Shown: positions 50,867 through 60,049 of the stretch, in pieces
How the letters are laid out: each line of letters starts with the position of its first letter
Numbering within the stretch: the stretch's first letter is position 1
NCBI RefSeq assembly: GCF_007858275.1
Contig: NZ_VFEV01000042.1
Span: 1 to 60,176, forward strand
Length of the DNA: 60,176 nucleotides
Source of the DNA: Pseudomonas proteolytica
Lineage (GTDB): Bacteria > Pseudomonadota > Gammaproteobacteria > Pseudomonadales > Pseudomonadaceae
Direction: 5' to 3'
Position numbers and translations under genes: made by a program
The notes under the pieces: generated by a model
What the model was told of the DNA's origin: nothing
Seen by the model: the letters and a program-made list of their open reading frames with translations, nothing else
Databases searched by the model: none

Positions 50867-53743
50867 CTAAGTTGCCGGCAACTGAGCTGACAATTCCCCT
50901 GCTTGCTCACGATCCGCCACGCTCACTATACAGCGCTCAATAAACTCAAGCTCTTGGGTGAGTTCAGTGGCGCGTTTTTCCAGCGCATTCAACCCGGCCC
51001 GGTGTTCCTTTTGCACCTCTTCAGGAGCTCTGGCGAGGCCTGCTAGCTTCCTGCGGGCCTTCTCGATCTTTTCATTGACCTCAGCAAGGTATCTCTCACC
51101 GGACTCCTTCTTTTTGTCCGTGAAAAGCTGGCATTCCAAGAAGCGGATGGCATCGTAGATTTTCAAGACCTCCCCACTGGTCTTGGAGTGCACGAAGTTC
51201 AGGCTGCCTTCATCAAAGGCGTGGTGCTCCTGGTTTTGGCCGCCCCAGTTGACCAGATCGTTCTTGATGAAATTGAAGTGCGACAAGTCGTAGTCAATGA
51301 ACGGCTCCACCAGCTTGAAGGTGTGCTCCAGGCTAACCTGCAGGTACACGCTCTTCTTGAGCTGCGACTTGTTGAAGTTCGCAGTGACCTGCACGCCGTT
51401 CTCAATGCAGAACTCCAGCACCATGGACTCGAACCAGATCCGGCAATACAGCAACGCCTGTCGAACGTCGAAAACCGACAGCGCCACGTGCACCTTTTTC
51501 TGAAAACCACCCGCGTGATCAATGACCACGATGCCTTTGTTCGTATAGCTGAGCACATGGTTTGCGTGCTGGTCGGATTGAGGATGGCGATCAGCGATGA
51601 TGCAGAAGCGCTCCCAGAAGAGGCGATCGTGGGTCGTCACCACCATCTGGATCCGGCGCAGGTAGTCATCATTGAAAAACAAGTCGATGATGTTGGATCG
51701 GTGATCCGTATCGATCGCGTTGACGACGTCATCAAAAACGATGAGCGGAAAATTGTTTTTCTCAGCCATCGCCAAGAGAATCGACAAGCCCAGTGCCCTC
51801 AGATGCCCTTCGCTGAGCACAGCAAACGCATCCAACAGGGAGCCGTCAACGTTGGTGATCTTGATCCGGTAGCTCTCCGTAAGCTTTTCAAAGGCCAGCG
51901 TCTCAATCTGCTCATGGTCATCGTCGTGGTTATTGATCGCTCGGTAGTACTCGGCAGCCTTGGCTTCGATCCCTGTAATGCGCGCTTTTTCAAGCTCCAG
52001 CTTGTAGTCCAACAGGTCGCCGTAAAGCGTTCGGTATTCAGCCTCAAGATCCTTGAGCAACTGGTTGAAGTGGCTGTTATCCACCGAGTCGTTGAGCAAA
52101 GCCGTTCTCTGCCCTATCAGCGCAAACATCCTGTCATTGGCGTCTGTGAACCCGGTTAGCGCCTGGGTTTTGAGGTCAAACTGTCGTTTCAGCGACTCAT
52201 CGACCTGCTTGAGGTGTTCGATGAGCGCATCCAGACGAGCCGCTTGAACCTCCGCCTGATCAACCTCCCGTTGCCTGCGCTCGCAGGCACGCAGATAGGC
52301 CTCGATCTGGGCTGTACTGTCAGCACAGAGCGCGATGAAAGCATTGAGGACAGACGCCGCCACCGTCGAGCGGTCAGTGGCCGTATGGAACTCTGTGAGC
52401 ACCGCTTCCAATACGTCCATCGCCACTGGGCAGGGTACATCGGCATAGGCATTGGCCTTCACGGAACTGACCCCGGTCGCGATCCTTGAAGCCCAGAGGA
52501 CAACTTGAGTATCATTTTTCTGTTTGGATTGCTTCAGGGCCTCCAGAGCCCCGAGCGCCTTGATCTGATCACGCGCCCTTTCAAACGGGTTCACCGTGAC
52601 TTGGTCAAGGGGCGTCAAACAGGCGGGACAGGTCTGCTCAGACGGCTGTTCGGTGGCTTCCAAAGCTTCCAAGGCTTCAAAAACAGCGCGATAGTTAACG
52701 TCACTGGCCCTTTGCAGAAACAGTGTCTCGATCTGCGTTTTGCGGCTGAGCAACCGCTTGGCGATGGCAGACGTACGCGCAACATGCTTGATGGGAATGA
52801 CCACCGGTGCTTTGGCCGCTCGCAGTCGCTCGGCCCCACGGATGTGCATGTCTATCGTCTTGCGCAGCCGCTGTACCTTTGGACGAATTTCGAAATCCTG
52901 ATCGGCCCGCAGCCCCAAGAGCTGACAGGTTTGCGAAATCGCAGCGTAGATGTCTGCCCTGTGCTTGCTCCGCACTTGGCCAAGCTCTGTTCGTGCGCGT
53001 TCAAGGTTCGCCAGGGCCTCGGCCTGGTCGGCACGCATGAATGCCTTGAGCGTAAAGCTGTCAGGGCGCACGAATCGGGAAATGACTTCCTGAAGCTCTT
53101 CCAGGCCGAACAAGGTCGCCAAGACATCACTTTCGCCACTACCAGTGTCCTTCGAGCCCAGCAGCGAAAACTCCTGAAGGCGATTGCGATCAATGAAGCA
53201 ACTCGACCAACTGATACTGGGCGCAATTTTGAGCTTATTCGCTCCCAGGAGAGCGAGCTGGGGCTTGGTTTCTCCTCGTGCAATGTACTGCTTGACCTTG
53301 GTCTTGCGCCTGGCGGCTTCCTTGATGTCCCCAGTGGTGCAAATTTCGATGGCTTCACAGAGCGATGATTTGCCGCCGCCATTGGGCGCGTAGAAAATGT
53401 TTTTCAGCTTACTGAATCGAATGAACGTGCCTTTGTCGTCGGCACCAAACTCGCCAAAGCCCCGGAAATTCCTGACGCGCAGGTGATCTAACGCCCCCAA
53501 GCCCGAGGGTGGTATCCGATCCAGTTCAGGCCTTTTATCGAGCACTTTCTTGAAGCGAGCAGCGACGCGCTGGTAGTTACGACCCAGCAACTGATCCGAC
53601 GCAGTGGTGATGTGTGACTTGATGTGGTCGGAGTAGCGGCCCTTGCTTTGGTTGGCCTGGTACATACACCAGAGAAGCACCAGGTACGCATCAGTACGCC
53701 CCTCAAGGTTCTGCCTGGCAAAACTTAAAAGGTACTGACTCAT
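50867..53743 (-). CDS. SMC/Rad50-like ATPase with zinc hook (958 aa)
   Basis: A large ABC-type ATPase. An N-terminal helical segment (1-85) precedes LRVRNFRGFGEFGADDKGTF and Walker A FYAPNGGGKSSLCEAIE (about 117-132). A long coiled-coil region contains a Rad50-type hook CPACLTPLD near 373. The second half has the signature LSEGHLRALGLSILLAMA (near 643), Walker B PLIVFDDVVNAID and the H-loop VVTTHDRLF. After the ATPase comes a further domain of about 250 residues (CRIWFESMVLEFCIENGVQV; NQEHHAFDEG), unlike plain SMC proteins, perhaps an effector. GGAGGAGG precedes the ATG. It resembles RloC/PrrC or Lamassu-type ATPases in plan, but no exact family is claimed. Confidence 0.8.
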   Translation of the reverse strand: MSQYLLSFARQNLEGRTDAYLVLLWCMYQANQSKGRYSDHIKSHITTASDQLLGRNYQRVAARFKKVLDKRPELDRIPPSGLGALDHLRVRNFRGFGEFGADDKGTFIRFSKLKNIFYAPNGGGKSSLCEAIEICTTGDIKEAARRKTKVKQYIARGETKPQLALLGANKLKIAPSISWSSCFIDRNRLQEFSLLGSKDTGSGESDVLATLFGLEELQEVISRFVRPDSFTLKAFMRADQAEALANLERARTELGQVRSKHRADIYAAISQTCQLLGLRADQDFEIRPKVQRLRKTIDMHIRGAERLRAAKAPVVIPIKHVARTSAIAKRLLSRKTQIETLFLQRASDVNYRAVFEALEALEATEQPSEQTCPACLTPLDQVTVNPFERARDQIKALGALEALKQSKQKNDTQVVLWASRIATGVSSVKANAYADVPCPVAMDVLEAVLTEFHTATDRSTVAASVLNAFIALCADSTAQIEAYLRACERRQREVDQAEVQAARLDALIEHLKQVDESLKRQFDLKTQALTGFTDANDRMFALIGQRTALLNDSVDNSHFNQLLKDLEAEYRTLYGDLLDYKLELEKARITGIEAKAAEYYRAINNHDDDHEQIETLAFEKLTESYRIKITNVDGSLLDAFAVLSEGHLRALGLSILLAMAEKNNFPLIVFDDVVNAIDTDHRSNIIDLFFNDDYLRRIQMVVTTHDRLFWERFCIIADRHPQSDQHANHVLSYTNKGIVVIDHAGGFQKKVHVALSVFDVRQALLYCRIWFESMVLEFCIENGVQVTANFNKSQLKKSVYLQVSLEHTFKLVEPFIDYDLSHFNFIKNDLVNWGGQNQEHHAFDEGSLNFVHSKTSGEVLKIYDAIRFLECQLFTDKKKESGERYLAEVNEKIEKARRKLAGLARAPEEVQKEHRAGLNALEKRATELTQELEFIERCIVSVADREQAGELSAQLPAT

Positions 53744-54020
53744 TGCGCCTCCTCCCTGGTACGCATCAGCGTAACCGGACTGGCATCAGGAAGCCATTAC
53801 CGAGCGTTGTGGATGGGCCGCTGTCCGGAAAAACTTGGGCGGTTTCATACAACATGGGGGATGCACCCAACCTGACTCGCAGCCCCAGTTACAGAGATAT
53901 TGATCCCATAGTCTGATCCCAAACCCGGTTTGACGCCCGGTATACTCAGGACAAATAGTGCTGCATCAAAACGCCGTTCAAGCCTCCAGCACCCATTTTT
54001 GATAATACCGAGGAAGCACC

Positions 54021-57000
54021 ATGCCAGTTGACGGGCCTCTACCTGGGACGGGTGATCAGCACGACATCAATGCCGATGCAACACGTTGCCTGATGGCTCG
54101 ACATCCCAAGAATTGGCGAGTGCAAAGCCTGGAAGGGACTGACGACTATGGCTATGACTTCCAAGTGCAGACCACGCCGAATCAACAAGCGACGGATATT
54201 TTCCGTATCCAGCTTAAGGGCACCCGCTCTCCGAACCTGACGGCGGATGGCGAATACATTTCGGTGTCTCTGAAAGCCACCACTGTCCGCTATTACGCCC
54301 GAGCCGTAGAACCGGTACTTCTGGTGATCTGCGACCTATCGGTGAACGAAGATCCTGTCGACTGCCCCCTTTACTATGTTTGGCTCAGGGATGAGCTGAA
54401 TCGCATCTCGGTCGACGATCTGTCCGCTGAACGCAAATCCGTCACCCTTCGTGCGCCCACAAAGAACGTACTAAAAATAGCTACGGATCTCTCGGAGGAC
54501 ATTCGCCACCAGAACGAACTGTCTCGCATGGGGCATATCCTGAGTGAGCGCGCAGAGCAAACACACCCAGGGATGCAAGCAGATGACCGCTTAACCCTGG
54601 TTCAGGGCGTGGTAAAAGGCGTGGCTGCACGAGGCTCCGCACTGATGAACGCCTTGGCAGGCCCAACGGAAGACTACTGGGTCAACCCAGCTCGCGGCAC
54701 GCTTGCCTGGAACTTGACTCAGGCCAAGGCAGATCTACAGGTCACCGCGCTGGATCGAGCGAAGATCCAGCTAGATGAGGCAGAGCCAAAACTCGAAGGG
54801 TCGGCCACCCTTGAGCGCGCAGAATATTGGCGCCTACGTGGCAACTGGCAGGTTCAAACGGGAGATAACAGAGCGGCAGTCTCTTCCTACCAGAACGCGT
54901 ATGAGGTAACGCCGCTCCCCAAGTTCCGAGCAGCCCAGGTGGAAGCGGAGATCCGCATCCGATTCGAGAACGATAGCGACTCACTTGCAGAGCTACATGA
55001 TTTACTGGAGGGTGCAGATCCAGCCATCATTGCCATTCGCTCCCGGCTGCATGCCGTGCAAGGGCATTACGAGTTGGCCGTTGAGCAGGCGAATTTGCTT
55101 GCGGAACCTCAACGGTCTTTCGCCAGAGCGTTTGCACATTGGCTGTCTGAAGAACCGGCAAATGCCCTGACGGACTGCGAGGCGGGCCTTGAAGCCTGTG
55201 ACGCGTCCGATGACATTCGTGAACTGTTGCTGTTGCTTAGGGCCCGAGCCAAATTTTCCCTCGCAGTGGCCACCGCCACTACGCCGCGACGTGAATCTAT
55301 CCCACCCGCAGGTCTTCCGGGTGTAGACCTTCAAAAGCTTGAGGAAGCTTGGGTTGCGATTAACGATGCTGTCCTGTCCATAAAGGCATCTGGCTGGGGC
55401 TCCAACATAGAGCAGCTCGTCGACATCTGGGGGGCCACAGCGTCGGCCCTTGGCAAGGCAGAGTCGATACTTGCAGACCTGAAGGATGCAGCGCAGAAGC
55501 GCCCTGACTTGCCCCATATCCATGAGGTCTTGCGGGGCATTGCGGGTCAATTGGCGGACTTCACCCTCGCATTGTCGGCAAATGATCAGTTGCCCGACTC
55601 ACCTGACAAGCAGTTCTGGGGCACGCTTCTGCTCTATGAAACCCGTAAATTTCGGGCGTGCTATCAAGGCTTTGGCGCATACGTCGGTGACGTGGATCGC
55701 AGCCACCCCCTGTTTGGGGCGGCTGTCACCGCAGCGTCTATTTCGGCGCACAAATCAGTTCAGACCGGCCTCGTGAACCAGTGGATGGGGCTGCTCGAAG
55801 CAGATCCTGCTCTGGCCCCCGAAGCCGCCCTCGCACAATTTTATCTCCAGTTGGAGATGAGCAGGTTGGCCAAGGATGAGGCGTTGAGGACGCTGCAGGC
55901 CAGGTATGAAGAACTGGATCGGCCCGTCAGTATTGCACTCACCCTCATCCACGAGCTTGACCCTACCGACCCGCAGAGCGCGCAGGCGTGTGTTCGACTC
56001 TCCGAAAGGATCACTGAGCACTATGTCCTCTCGCCTGCGGTGGCTGTGCGGCTTGGGCTGGCCTTGGTGACCTTGAGAGATTGGCAAGGCATCGTAGAGC
56101 TGTGTCAAAGCAATCGAGTTCGCGTTGAGCCTGGCGATCGAATGGGAGCCTTCGAGGCATTGGCACTTGATCACCTGGGCGAAACGGAAAAGGCCCGCGA
56201 TCGGTTGTTGAAAATTGTAGCCACAGGATCTGACGATCCACTGGCACTGAACACCTATGCGACGATTGCCACGCGTTGCGGCTACGTCGATGACGCCGTG
56301 GAGGCAGCGGAAAGAGCGCTCGAAACTGCGAGATCCAAAGGGGAACAATTGGAGTTCGTTAAGTTACTGTTCTTTCTCATTCAGTTTTCCGACCCAACGA
56401 GCGAACGGCTACTGGAGCTGGCCCTGCGAGCGGGCGAGCTGGTGGATCAGAGTGTAGAGAGCCAGGAAGGCACCTACTTGATGATGCACCTGAGCGGCAC
56501 TCTGGGTGGACGCAGTGACATCGACCTTGCCAGGGATAGAGAGCAGTTCCGCACACGCGCTGATGCATTCTTCAGGAATTTCCCGAATTCCCGGATGCTC
56601 TGGAGAGGCGAAATCCGAGAGGGCGCCTCTGGCACGGAGTTGGTGGAAAGCCTGAAAGCACTGACTGGAATGACGCCCGACAGAGAGGCCTTCCAGAAGC
56701 GGCTAGAGCGCTCCCTACAGCAGGGATTGAATACCGTTCCTTTCTCGTGGCGCCCACGACTGGTGCTGTCTTACGTTTGCGATATCGTGCACCTGTGGGA
56801 AATTGCCAAGGTGTCCAGCCGGGATGATCGCCAGTATCACTTGGCAATGGTCAACGATACAGGTTGGCAGCCGACCGGTGCCGATGACCTGCGCAAGCGA
56901 GTGCCTTTGCTGGATTGGACAGCACTGTTAGTCCTTAACGACTTGGGGCTGATCGACGCCGTCATTACTTTCTTCGGTCAAATTGCGGTGGCCAAGGCCA

Positions 57001-57986
57001 CGATGGAGGAGCTTGCCGAGTTCACGAACCCCGTGTTTGGAAGCCCAAAGCGAAGCAAATGCTTGGAGCTACAGAACGCTTTGAAACCCCATCTCGCCTC
57101 GATCCTTCAGCCCTCCCCTCCAGAGGTGGCAAGCGAGGCATCGCCCGCCAGAGTCATTGGGCGCAGCAACAGTGAAATCGTGGAGATACTTGGCAAAGAG
57201 CCGGAACGGTACCGGCTCTATTCTGATGACGAATCGCTGCGGATATTTTGTGCTGCAGGTTCCGAGGTCGACGGTTTCTGCACGCTTGATGTCCTGACCG
57301 CAATGACAGAGGTTGGGCAGCTCTCCCCTATTGAAAAAGCCGGCAAAATTGCGCAGCTGTGCGAATGGCGGGTCGGGGTAATCGTACAGCTATCCGAAAT
57401 TGTCCGGCTGCTCCCCCCGGCTGCCTATACTGCACGAACCGTACGTCAAGCCGTAGAAATCCTCGACGCTGAACCTAGGCTCATTTCAGTGATCTCGGCG
57501 CTCTGGGATTATCGAGTACCCTTTGAAAAATCGCTGGGGCATGCAGCATCGGCGTTGCATGCACTAGTGGAGCAGGCTCAGCTTCCTGAGACTGGACTAG
57601 CTGCGCTGATGCGACACTGGCATGTCAAAGCAGCTATGAAAAATGATGCCCCTGATCAGGCCCTTGAGACCATAGTCCTTTTGATCATCACCGCCGCACT
57701 CATGGGTCATTTGCCGAAGGCTTGTGCCAAACGACTCTGGGCGGTTTACAGGCTGTTGGTCGAGTCTCACCATGGAGACCAAATGGACGAGCGTCTTGAG
57801 AAGGTTTCCATCCGGTTGCTAGGTTCGAAATGTGCTCAGTTGGAATCTGTAGCGGCTGGCGAAGGGTTGCGAATCTTCACCGAGCTCAATGAGAGCCTAA
57901 CGGAGGGCACGATTGACCAGTCAGAGTTCGCCAACGCTTACACCACAGCACGAATAGCGGCGCAAAGCCCCAAATTCGGGCGATGA
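54021..57986 (+). CDS. DUF4365-TPR-PIN multidomain protein (1321 aa)
   Basis: A three-part protein. The N-terminus (about 10-165) is a DUF4365 PD-(D/E)XK-like domain: SLEGTDDYGYDFQVQ (Asp46) and DIFRIQLKGTRS (Q-x-K, 64-66). Residues 200-900 are helical tetratricopeptide-like repeats (ARAKFSLAVA, AEYWRLRGNWQVQTGDNRAA). Near 955-1130 a PIN-like domain is suggested by PLLDWTALLVLNDLGLIDAV and VAKATMEELAEF, followed by GFCTLDVLTAMTEVGQLSPI. The C-terminal 190 residues are helical. GAGGAAG precedes the ATG. It is divergent from the SMC-like gene across 277 bp. The nuclease-sensor-nuclease plan suggests a defence effector, but this is inference. Confidence 0.7.
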   Translation: MPVDGPLPGTGDQHDINADATRCLMARHPKNWRVQSLEGTDDYGYDFQVQTTPNQQATDIFRIQLKGTRSPNLTADGEYISVSLKATTVRYYARAVEPVLLVICDLSVNEDPVDCPLYYVWLRDELNRISVDDLSAERKSVTLRAPTKNVLKIATDLSEDIRHQNELSRMGHILSERAEQTHPGMQADDRLTLVQGVVKGVAARGSALMNALAGPTEDYWVNPARGTLAWNLTQAKADLQVTALDRAKIQLDEAEPKLEGSATLERAEYWRLRGNWQVQTGDNRAAVSSYQNAYEVTPLPKFRAAQVEAEIRIRFENDSDSLAELHDLLEGADPAIIAIRSRLHAVQGHYELAVEQANLLAEPQRSFARAFAHWLSEEPANALTDCEAGLEACDASDDIRELLLLLRARAKFSLAVATATTPRRESIPPAGLPGVDLQKLEEAWVAINDAVLSIKASGWGSNIEQLVDIWGATASALGKAESILADLKDAAQKRPDLPHIHEVLRGIAGQLADFTLALSANDQLPDSPDKQFWGTLLLYETRKFRACYQGFGAYVGDVDRSHPLFGAAVTAASISAHKSVQTGLVNQWMGLLEADPALAPEAALAQFYLQLEMSRLAKDEALRTLQARYEELDRPVSIALTLIHELDPTDPQSAQACVRLSERITEHYVLSPAVAVRLGLALVTLRDWQGIVELCQSNRVRVEPGDRMGAFEALALDHLGETEKARDRLLKIVATGSDDPLALNTYATIATRCGYVDDAVEAAERALETARSKGEQLEFVKLLFFLIQFSDPTSERLLELALRAGELVDQSVESQEGTYLMMHLSGTLGGRSDIDLARDREQFRTRADAFFRNFPNSRMLWRGEIREGASGTELVESLKALTGMTPDREAFQKRLERSLQQGLNTVPFSWRPRLVLSYVCDIVHLWEIAKVSSRDDRQYHLAMVNDTGWQPTGADDLRKRVPLLDWTALLVLNDLGLIDAVITFFGQIAVAKATMEELAEFTNPVFGSPKRSKCLELQNALKPHLASILQPSPPEVASEASPARVIGRSNSEIVEILGKEPERYRLYSDDESLRIFCAAGSEVDGFCTLDVLTAMTEVGQLSPIEKAGKIAQLCEWRVGVIVQLSEIVRLLPPAAYTARTVRQAVEILDAEPRLISVISALWDYRVPFEKSLGHAASALHALVEQAQLPETGLAALMRHWHVKAAMKNDAPDQALETIVLLIITAALMGHLPKACAKRLWAVYRLLVESHHGDQMDERLEKVSIRLLGSKCAQLESVAAGEGLRIFTELNESLTEGTIDQSEFANAYTTARIAAQSPKFGR

Positions 57987-58280
57987 GTGCGGGCCGCAGG
58001 CGCTGGACGCAGCGCTATGTGGCCTAAGTATGGTCGACGCTGGACGCGTCGCAGTTAGGGTTGGAGCAGATACCCTCACGCGCTTCTCGAAACGCTCTCT
58101 TGACCGCCGGAGCGAAATCATCCGCATGACGGGCCGACGAGCCCCCCCCCCCGCTCAACATCCGCTAGTTGGCGCGAATCAACCTTGTGATAGAAACGGC
58201 CACCGATGCTTTTCGGCCTGCTCAGTTTCTGGCCAGGAGTGGTTATCATCGTACCCACAACACGACAGGGCAACGAGCTC

Positions 58281-59684
58281 ATGACCTACGCACTTATAGA
58301 CAATGCCACCCTCACAGCTGTCCAGCGTGCCACTGGAGCTGTCACGGTACAAAACACCGACACGATCAATGGAGACCTGTGCGCTGTAGAGAATTTCCTC
58401 CAGGGCATTCTTTTCTACGATGACCTGTTGTGCATCGACAACTACAAGCCTCAGCACCGGGAAGCGCGGAAAAAGCAGTTCCCGTACCTGCGCTTCGTTG
58501 ACCCAACCCAGTTCGAACTGCAGACGGTCGACGAGGTTGCACAACGGGAAGCCGCGCTGATCCGCCCCGAGATTCGCGGAGGTGAGTTCGTCGATGAGGA
58601 CTTCGCAGGTCTCCTGGAGCAGCTGAAAATGAACATGGTCTGCACCTGGGATAAATCTTCCAGCGTGTACTACCTGACCATGAGAATGCTCGGGCACCAA
58701 GCCACTGATGCCTATGGCAAGTACAGCGCCTTGAGCGCTGCAATCTTTGCCGAATTGGCAGACGTGGGCGACACACGTGGACGCTGGTCGCAAGAAGTGA
58801 AACTCGTAGGCTCCGATGGCCACGTCTTCACCGAGCAAGACTTTGCCAGGAAGAAGCCCGAAGATTTCGGCGGCGCCACAAAGCAGCTGGAGATGTTCAT
58901 CGCTTCCCTGAACTGGCTGGCCTACAAGTCCATCTACTATTCCATGGCAGCTAAGCACCTTAAGGCCGACTCATTTATTCATCCGATACGCCATGCCTAT
59001 CAGTTGCACTGGCTGAAAAAAAGCGGCTTCTTCGGTCACGACTTCACGGCTCGCCTCCTGGCCAACCTCTCCAGCAAAACACAGACGAGCATCGCTGAAA
59101 TCAAATCTCACGGGGGTGCGCAGACTGTAGCTCTTGACCTGCCGCTTTTCTCAGCCTGGATGACCCAGGTCTCCGGCAGCGTGCCGAACGCGATCATGGC
59201 TGCCAAGCAGATTCGCAACGAAGACCATTTCGTCACCATCCGACAGACTCTGAAGGAAATACGGGTCGCGTTCGATGAAAAGGGCATCGGTGACGGCAAC
59301 AGGTTGGTCACCAAATTGGTAGGCGATGTTGACAAGATTTGCGGCGACCTGAAACGCAAATACGGCGTGCCCTCTGCCCAAGGCATCCAAGGAAGCTTCC
59401 TGATCAAAGCGGTTAACACCATGACTGGATGGGCCGGCATTCCGGGCTTACCGGATCGCGAGTTTGCCCTGTCCACCCCTGAGTTCATGAAGTCGCAGTC
59501 GACCAAGGCGTTCACGACCGTCGTAAAGGACATCACGGCAGAGCTGACGTCTATGGAGCGCCTCGGTGGTGTTCGAGACCTCATGGCCAAATCTTTCGTT
59601 ATCGACAAAGAAAAATTCGGCAGTCCGAAGGTTCAAAACCCCCGGTACCGTCACGCGACCTCTGAGTGGCAAAAACCAATGTAA
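58281..59684 (+). CDS. Hypothetical protein (467 aa)
   Basis: Function unknown. MTYALIDNATLTAVQRATGA at the start and DLCAVENFLQGILFYDDLLC just after look like a small PIN- or regulatory-type alpha/beta unit (conserved DN, E, D), followed by a long helical region. KSIYYSMAAKHLKADSFIHP and IRHAYQLHWL and a C-terminal FSAWMTQVSGSVPNAIMAAK segment are distinctive. No transmembrane segment. The ATG at 58281 is preferred; 25 upstream codons (MLFGLLSFWPGVV) are hydrophobic but lack support. It lies 294 bp after the 1321-aa gene on the same strand; that gap contains an 11-C run (58142-58152) and no gene. Confidence 0.65.
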   Translation: MTYALIDNATLTAVQRATGAVTVQNTDTINGDLCAVENFLQGILFYDDLLCIDNYKPQHREARKKQFPYLRFVDPTQFELQTVDEVAQREAALIRPEIRGGEFVDEDFAGLLEQLKMNMVCTWDKSSSVYYLTMRMLGHQATDAYGKYSALSAAIFAELADVGDTRGRWSQEVKLVGSDGHVFTEQDFARKKPEDFGGATKQLEMFIASLNWLAYKSIYYSMAAKHLKADSFIHPIRHAYQLHWLKKSGFFGHDFTARLLANLSSKTQTSIAEIKSHGGAQTVALDLPLFSAWMTQVSGSVPNAIMAAKQIRNEDHFVTIRQTLKEIRVAFDEKGIGDGNRLVTKLVGDVDKICGDLKRKYGVPSAQGIQGSFLIKAVNTMTGWAGIPGLPDREFALSTPEFMKSQSTKAFTTVVKDITAELTSMERLGGVRDLMAKSFVIDKEKFGSPKVQNPRYRHATSEWQKPM

Positions 59685-59802
59685 ATGCCGCTCCGGAGCC
59701 CGCCCCAGGGCATTGCTGTACACAGGGCGGGCCGTTCTGATGATGGGAGGCTGCCCACGTTGATCTGCATTCAGGCCTCAGCATGACGACGCTACGCGCA
59801 GT

Positions 59803-60049
59803 TTAGAGACAGCAGTTTTTGTACTTAACACCGCTTCCGCAGGGACAGAGTTCGTTGCGCCCGCATTTCCTTGGGATCAGTTGACCACTACGAAGTTTCG
59901 GTTCAGTCGTTCCGCCATGGATGGCCATTGCGTGATATCCCTGGCGTTTACCGACTTCAACAATGGTCACAATCGGGAGAGTGAGATTGAGCTGCGCATA
60001 AAGAAGATCGAGTTCGATGAGGCCCGTCGTGGGCTGGACAAGAATGAAG
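59803..60049 (-). pseudogene. SEC-C motif protein, 5' end removed by IS66 element
   Basis: The C-terminal end CGRNELCPCGSGVKYKNCC is a standard SEC-C zinc-binding motif (CxCx8CC) as found at the end of SecA and in many small proteins. The preceding 60 residues (TTGLIELDLLYAQLNLTLPI; EVGKRQGYHAMAIHGGTT) form a plausible domain. Upstream of about 60050 the frame reads into the IS66-like end, so the true start is lost. It ends 118 bp from the 467-aa gene, convergent with it. Confidence 0.7.

Noticed and set aside
51188..52159. 323-codon plus-strand frame
   Set aside because: Antisense to the SMC-like ATPase, whose motifs are continuous across it; the same applies to 52505-53368.
53941..53946. 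TATACT as -10 of a promoter for the 1321-aa gene
   Set aside because: A plausible -10 hexamer, but no -35 at 16-18 bp; too weak to list as a feature.
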